Below, in pieces: positions 6,225 through 7,695 of a stretch of DNA of 7,695 bases. The stretch is taken from contig JBCDIQ010000297.1 of NCBI GenBank assembly GCA_039024295.1, forward strand, positions 1-7,695, read 5' to 3'. A program made the translations under genes and the position numbers. Each line of letters begins with the position of its first letter. Position 1 is the stretch's first letter. Under the pieces are notes generated by a model. That model was given only the letters and a program-made list of their open reading frames with translations, made no database searches and was not told the origin of the DNA. Source of the stretch: JBCDIQ01 sp039024295 (GTDB lineage Bacteria > Bacteroidota > Bacteroidia > J057).

Positions 6225-7385
6225 ATGAGAACCTACCTAACCTTTCTGCTATCTCTCCTGTCGATTACTTGCTTCAGCCAGGAAATTTCTGTCAAAGAGG
6301 TCTTGACAAAGACGGACAGTGCTATTCGAGGGATCAATACTATATCTTATTGGATTGACCATGAACTGAGATATTTTACAAATGAAGACACTATAGATGG
6401 AAGGGCAATTTGTCACTTGCAGGCTGCACCCAAAGATTCCCTAAAAATTTACCATAATGTTGTGCTATTAAGCGAAGCTCGGCAGCAAGTTTATAATGGA
6501 GCTAGCATTCTGCACATCAATCTTAAAGACAGTTCTTCACTAATTTTTGATCCCAAACTACACGGATATGGCTCGATCAAGGGTAACCTCATCGGCAAAC
6601 TCATCCAATATGATCTTTTTACGGAAAGTGTATTCTCGAAAAAGTTGCAGGACACCGCTTTGGTTGATTACTCCCTGGCAGAAACAATATTTGATAACCA
6701 GGAAGTGTACGCCGTTTCATTTGAGTATAAGTACAGCGATGAGTTTGAAGATGATCAAGCTACCTATTTCATCAGGAAGAGCGACTTTTTTCCTATTGGT
6801 TACGAAGCGAGTGTATATTTCCAAAACATGCTCCAGTACAGATCTTATTCCCTATCCAATATTTCTGTAAACACCACTTTCGAGGATAAACTATTTGATT
6901 TGGATTATAATATTATTGACAAAACGAAAGTAAAAAATTTCATCCCTAAGCGAAAAGAACCCTTTTTACTAAGCGGAACTGATGCTCCTGAAATTGACCA
7001 AGCAACCATATTAGGAAAAGACTTTCAGCTAAAAGACCATAAAGGCAAAATCGTCATCCTGGATTTTTGGTACCGAAGCTGCTATCCCTGTATAAAAGCC
7101 TTGCCTGATCTGCAAAGAATTGCCTCCGAATCTAGCCCTGATGATGTACTTGTAGTAGGAGTAAACCCTTTTGATAACAAGGAGCAAATCGTAAGCTTCC
7201 TGCGTGAAAAAAATATTACGTACACGAATATTTACCAGGCAAAAAACATAGTTGCCGACTACAAGGTAAGTGCCTATCCCACGTACTACATAATTGATAA
7301 GCAAGGGAGAATCTACTCCGCCCATGAAGGCTGGTCAGATACCTTTTATGATGACCTCATAAAGAAGATAAATTCGATAAAATAA
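6225..7385 (+). CDS. TlpA-like thioredoxin-fold thiol-disulfide oxidoreductase, secreted
   Basis: A 386-residue envelope protein. Residues 1-19 form a signal peptide (MRTYLTFLLSLLSITCFSQ). The cysteine there is not preceded by a good lipobox, so signal peptidase I cleavage is likely. Residues about 20-240 are a beta-rich domain of roughly LolA/DUF2092-like appearance, common ahead of redox domains in this phylum; that assignment is tentative. From about 248 a redoxin/TlpA domain follows: TDAPEI, the strand KIVILDFWYRS, the active-site pair C286-Y-P-C289, and the cis-proline P352 in AYPTYYIID. TlpA proteins reduce or exchange disulfides outside the cytoplasm, for example in cytochrome c maturation or on secreted proteins. 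The partner is not evident. A histidine-rich membrane protein upstream gives a loose redox setting. The start at ATG 6225 is secure because of the signal peptide. Confidence 0.92.
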   Translation: MRTYLTFLLSLLSITCFSQEISVKEVLTKTDSAIRGINTISYWIDHELRYFTNEDTIDGRAICHLQAAPKDSLKIYHNVVLLSEARQQVYNGASILHINLKDSSSLIFDPKLHGYGSIKGNLIGKLIQYDLFTESVFSKKLQDTALVDYSLAETIFDNQEVYAVSFEYKYSDEFEDDQATYFIRKSDFFPIGYEASVYFQNMLQYRSYSLSNISVNTTFEDKLFDLDYNIIDKTKVKNFIPKRKEPFLLSGTDAPEIDQATILGKDFQLKDHKGKIVILDFWYRSCYPCIKALPDLQRIASESSPDDVLVVGVNPFDNKEQIVSFLREKNITYTNIYQAKNIVADYKVSAYPTYYIIDKQGRIYSAHEGWSDTFYDDLIKKINSIK

Positions 7386-7431
7386 CTTATCGATCTTATT
7401 TTTCGTTGAATCCGTTCACATAATCAGGCCT

Positions 7432-7695
7432 GTGAAAAAAATTTCCATCAAAAAAGGAGAGGTGATTCAGCGAAAGGGCGACTTGAACCACAAGGTGTAT
7501 CACGTGAAATCTGGTCTCTTAAGAAGCTATTCGATTGACAAAAACGGCAAAGAAAGCATCTTCATGTTTGCCCCGGAAGGATGGACCATTGGAGATGCTA
7601 CAGACGGGGAATTAGCCGCCGAGCTGTACATTGATGCCCTGGAGGACTCTACCGTGGTGGTCTTTCCGAAAGACTTGAAGCGAGAAGAAAAACAC
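7432..7695 (+). CDS. Crp/Fnr-family regulator, 3'-truncated by window edge
   Basis: Eighty-eight codons are visible from GTG 7432 to the right edge. They encode the cNMP-type beta-roll: KKGEVIQRKGDLNHKVYHV, SGLLRSYSID, IFMFAPEGWTIGD, then LYIDALEDSTVVVFPKD. The DNA-binding half lies outside the window. GTG 7432 is the only ATG, GTG or TTG in this frame between the previous gene's stop and the domain, so the N-terminus is short (MKKISIKKGE), lacking the extra helix of longer members. No cAMP-type Arg-Ser pair is visible in the part seen. It starts 46 bases after the TlpA-like gene and does not closely resemble the Crp/Fnr protein at 4912, so it is a different subfamily and not a fresh duplicate. 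Confidence 0.87.
   Translation, partial: MKKISIKKGEVIQRKGDLNHKVYHVKSGLLRSYSIDKNGKESIFMFAPEGWTIGDATDGELAAELYIDALEDSTVVVFPKDLKREEKH

Overview
The window looks like chromosomal DNA from a member of the Bacteroidota, probably in the Cytophagales or a nearby order. The evidence is moderate to low GC with AT-rich spacers, few Shine-Dalgarno sequences, short leaders, and protein types common in that phylum: a TlpA-type thioredoxin with a large N-terminal domain, small cNMP-fold Crp/Fnr regulators ending in an ETLSRIR-like helix, and secreted orphan proteins. The species cannot be named from the sequence. Every gene I can support lies on the plus strand.

Layout. 3-413 is the end of an unrecognised, probably secreted, protein cut by the left edge. 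510-1718 is a polytopic acyltransferase-3 (OpgC-like) membrane protein that appears to start at TTG. 1886-2872 is a secreted protein that seems to contain two copies of one domain. 2979-3626 is a DUF2459-type membrane-anchored protein. 3669-4112 is a small reading frame interrupted by one in-frame TAG. 4206-4595 is a VOC (glyoxalase-fold) protein with all four expected metal ligands. 4650-4844 is a two-helix membrane protein. 4912-5487 is a Crp/Fnr regulator. 5543-6154 is a five-helix, histidine-rich membrane protein that resembles single-chain SdhC cytochrome b. 6225-7385 is a TlpA-like thiol-disulfide oxidoreductase. From 7432 a second Crp/Fnr regulator runs off the right edge.

The most coherent functional story is at 4912-6154. 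The Crp/Fnr protein carries the E-x-x-S-R recognition-helix pattern that in FNR reads TTGAT half-sites. Two bases after its stop codon lies a perfect TTTGAT-N4-ATCAAA palindrome, followed by a second near-perfect TTGAT-N4-AACAA. Both sit just ahead of the putative haem membrane protein. The simplest reading is a regulator controlling the gene next door, with a redox theme, but this is inference. The remaining genes look like ordinary, loosely grouped chromosomal genes.

No rRNA, tRNA, CRISPR array, insertion sequence, integrase or attachment site is visible. No gene-free stretch exceeds 300 bases; the longest is 1719-1885. I do not see a clearly new multi-gene system. The items most worth a second look are the tandem FNR-type boxes with the orphan haem-like protein, and the interrupted gene at 3669-4112.
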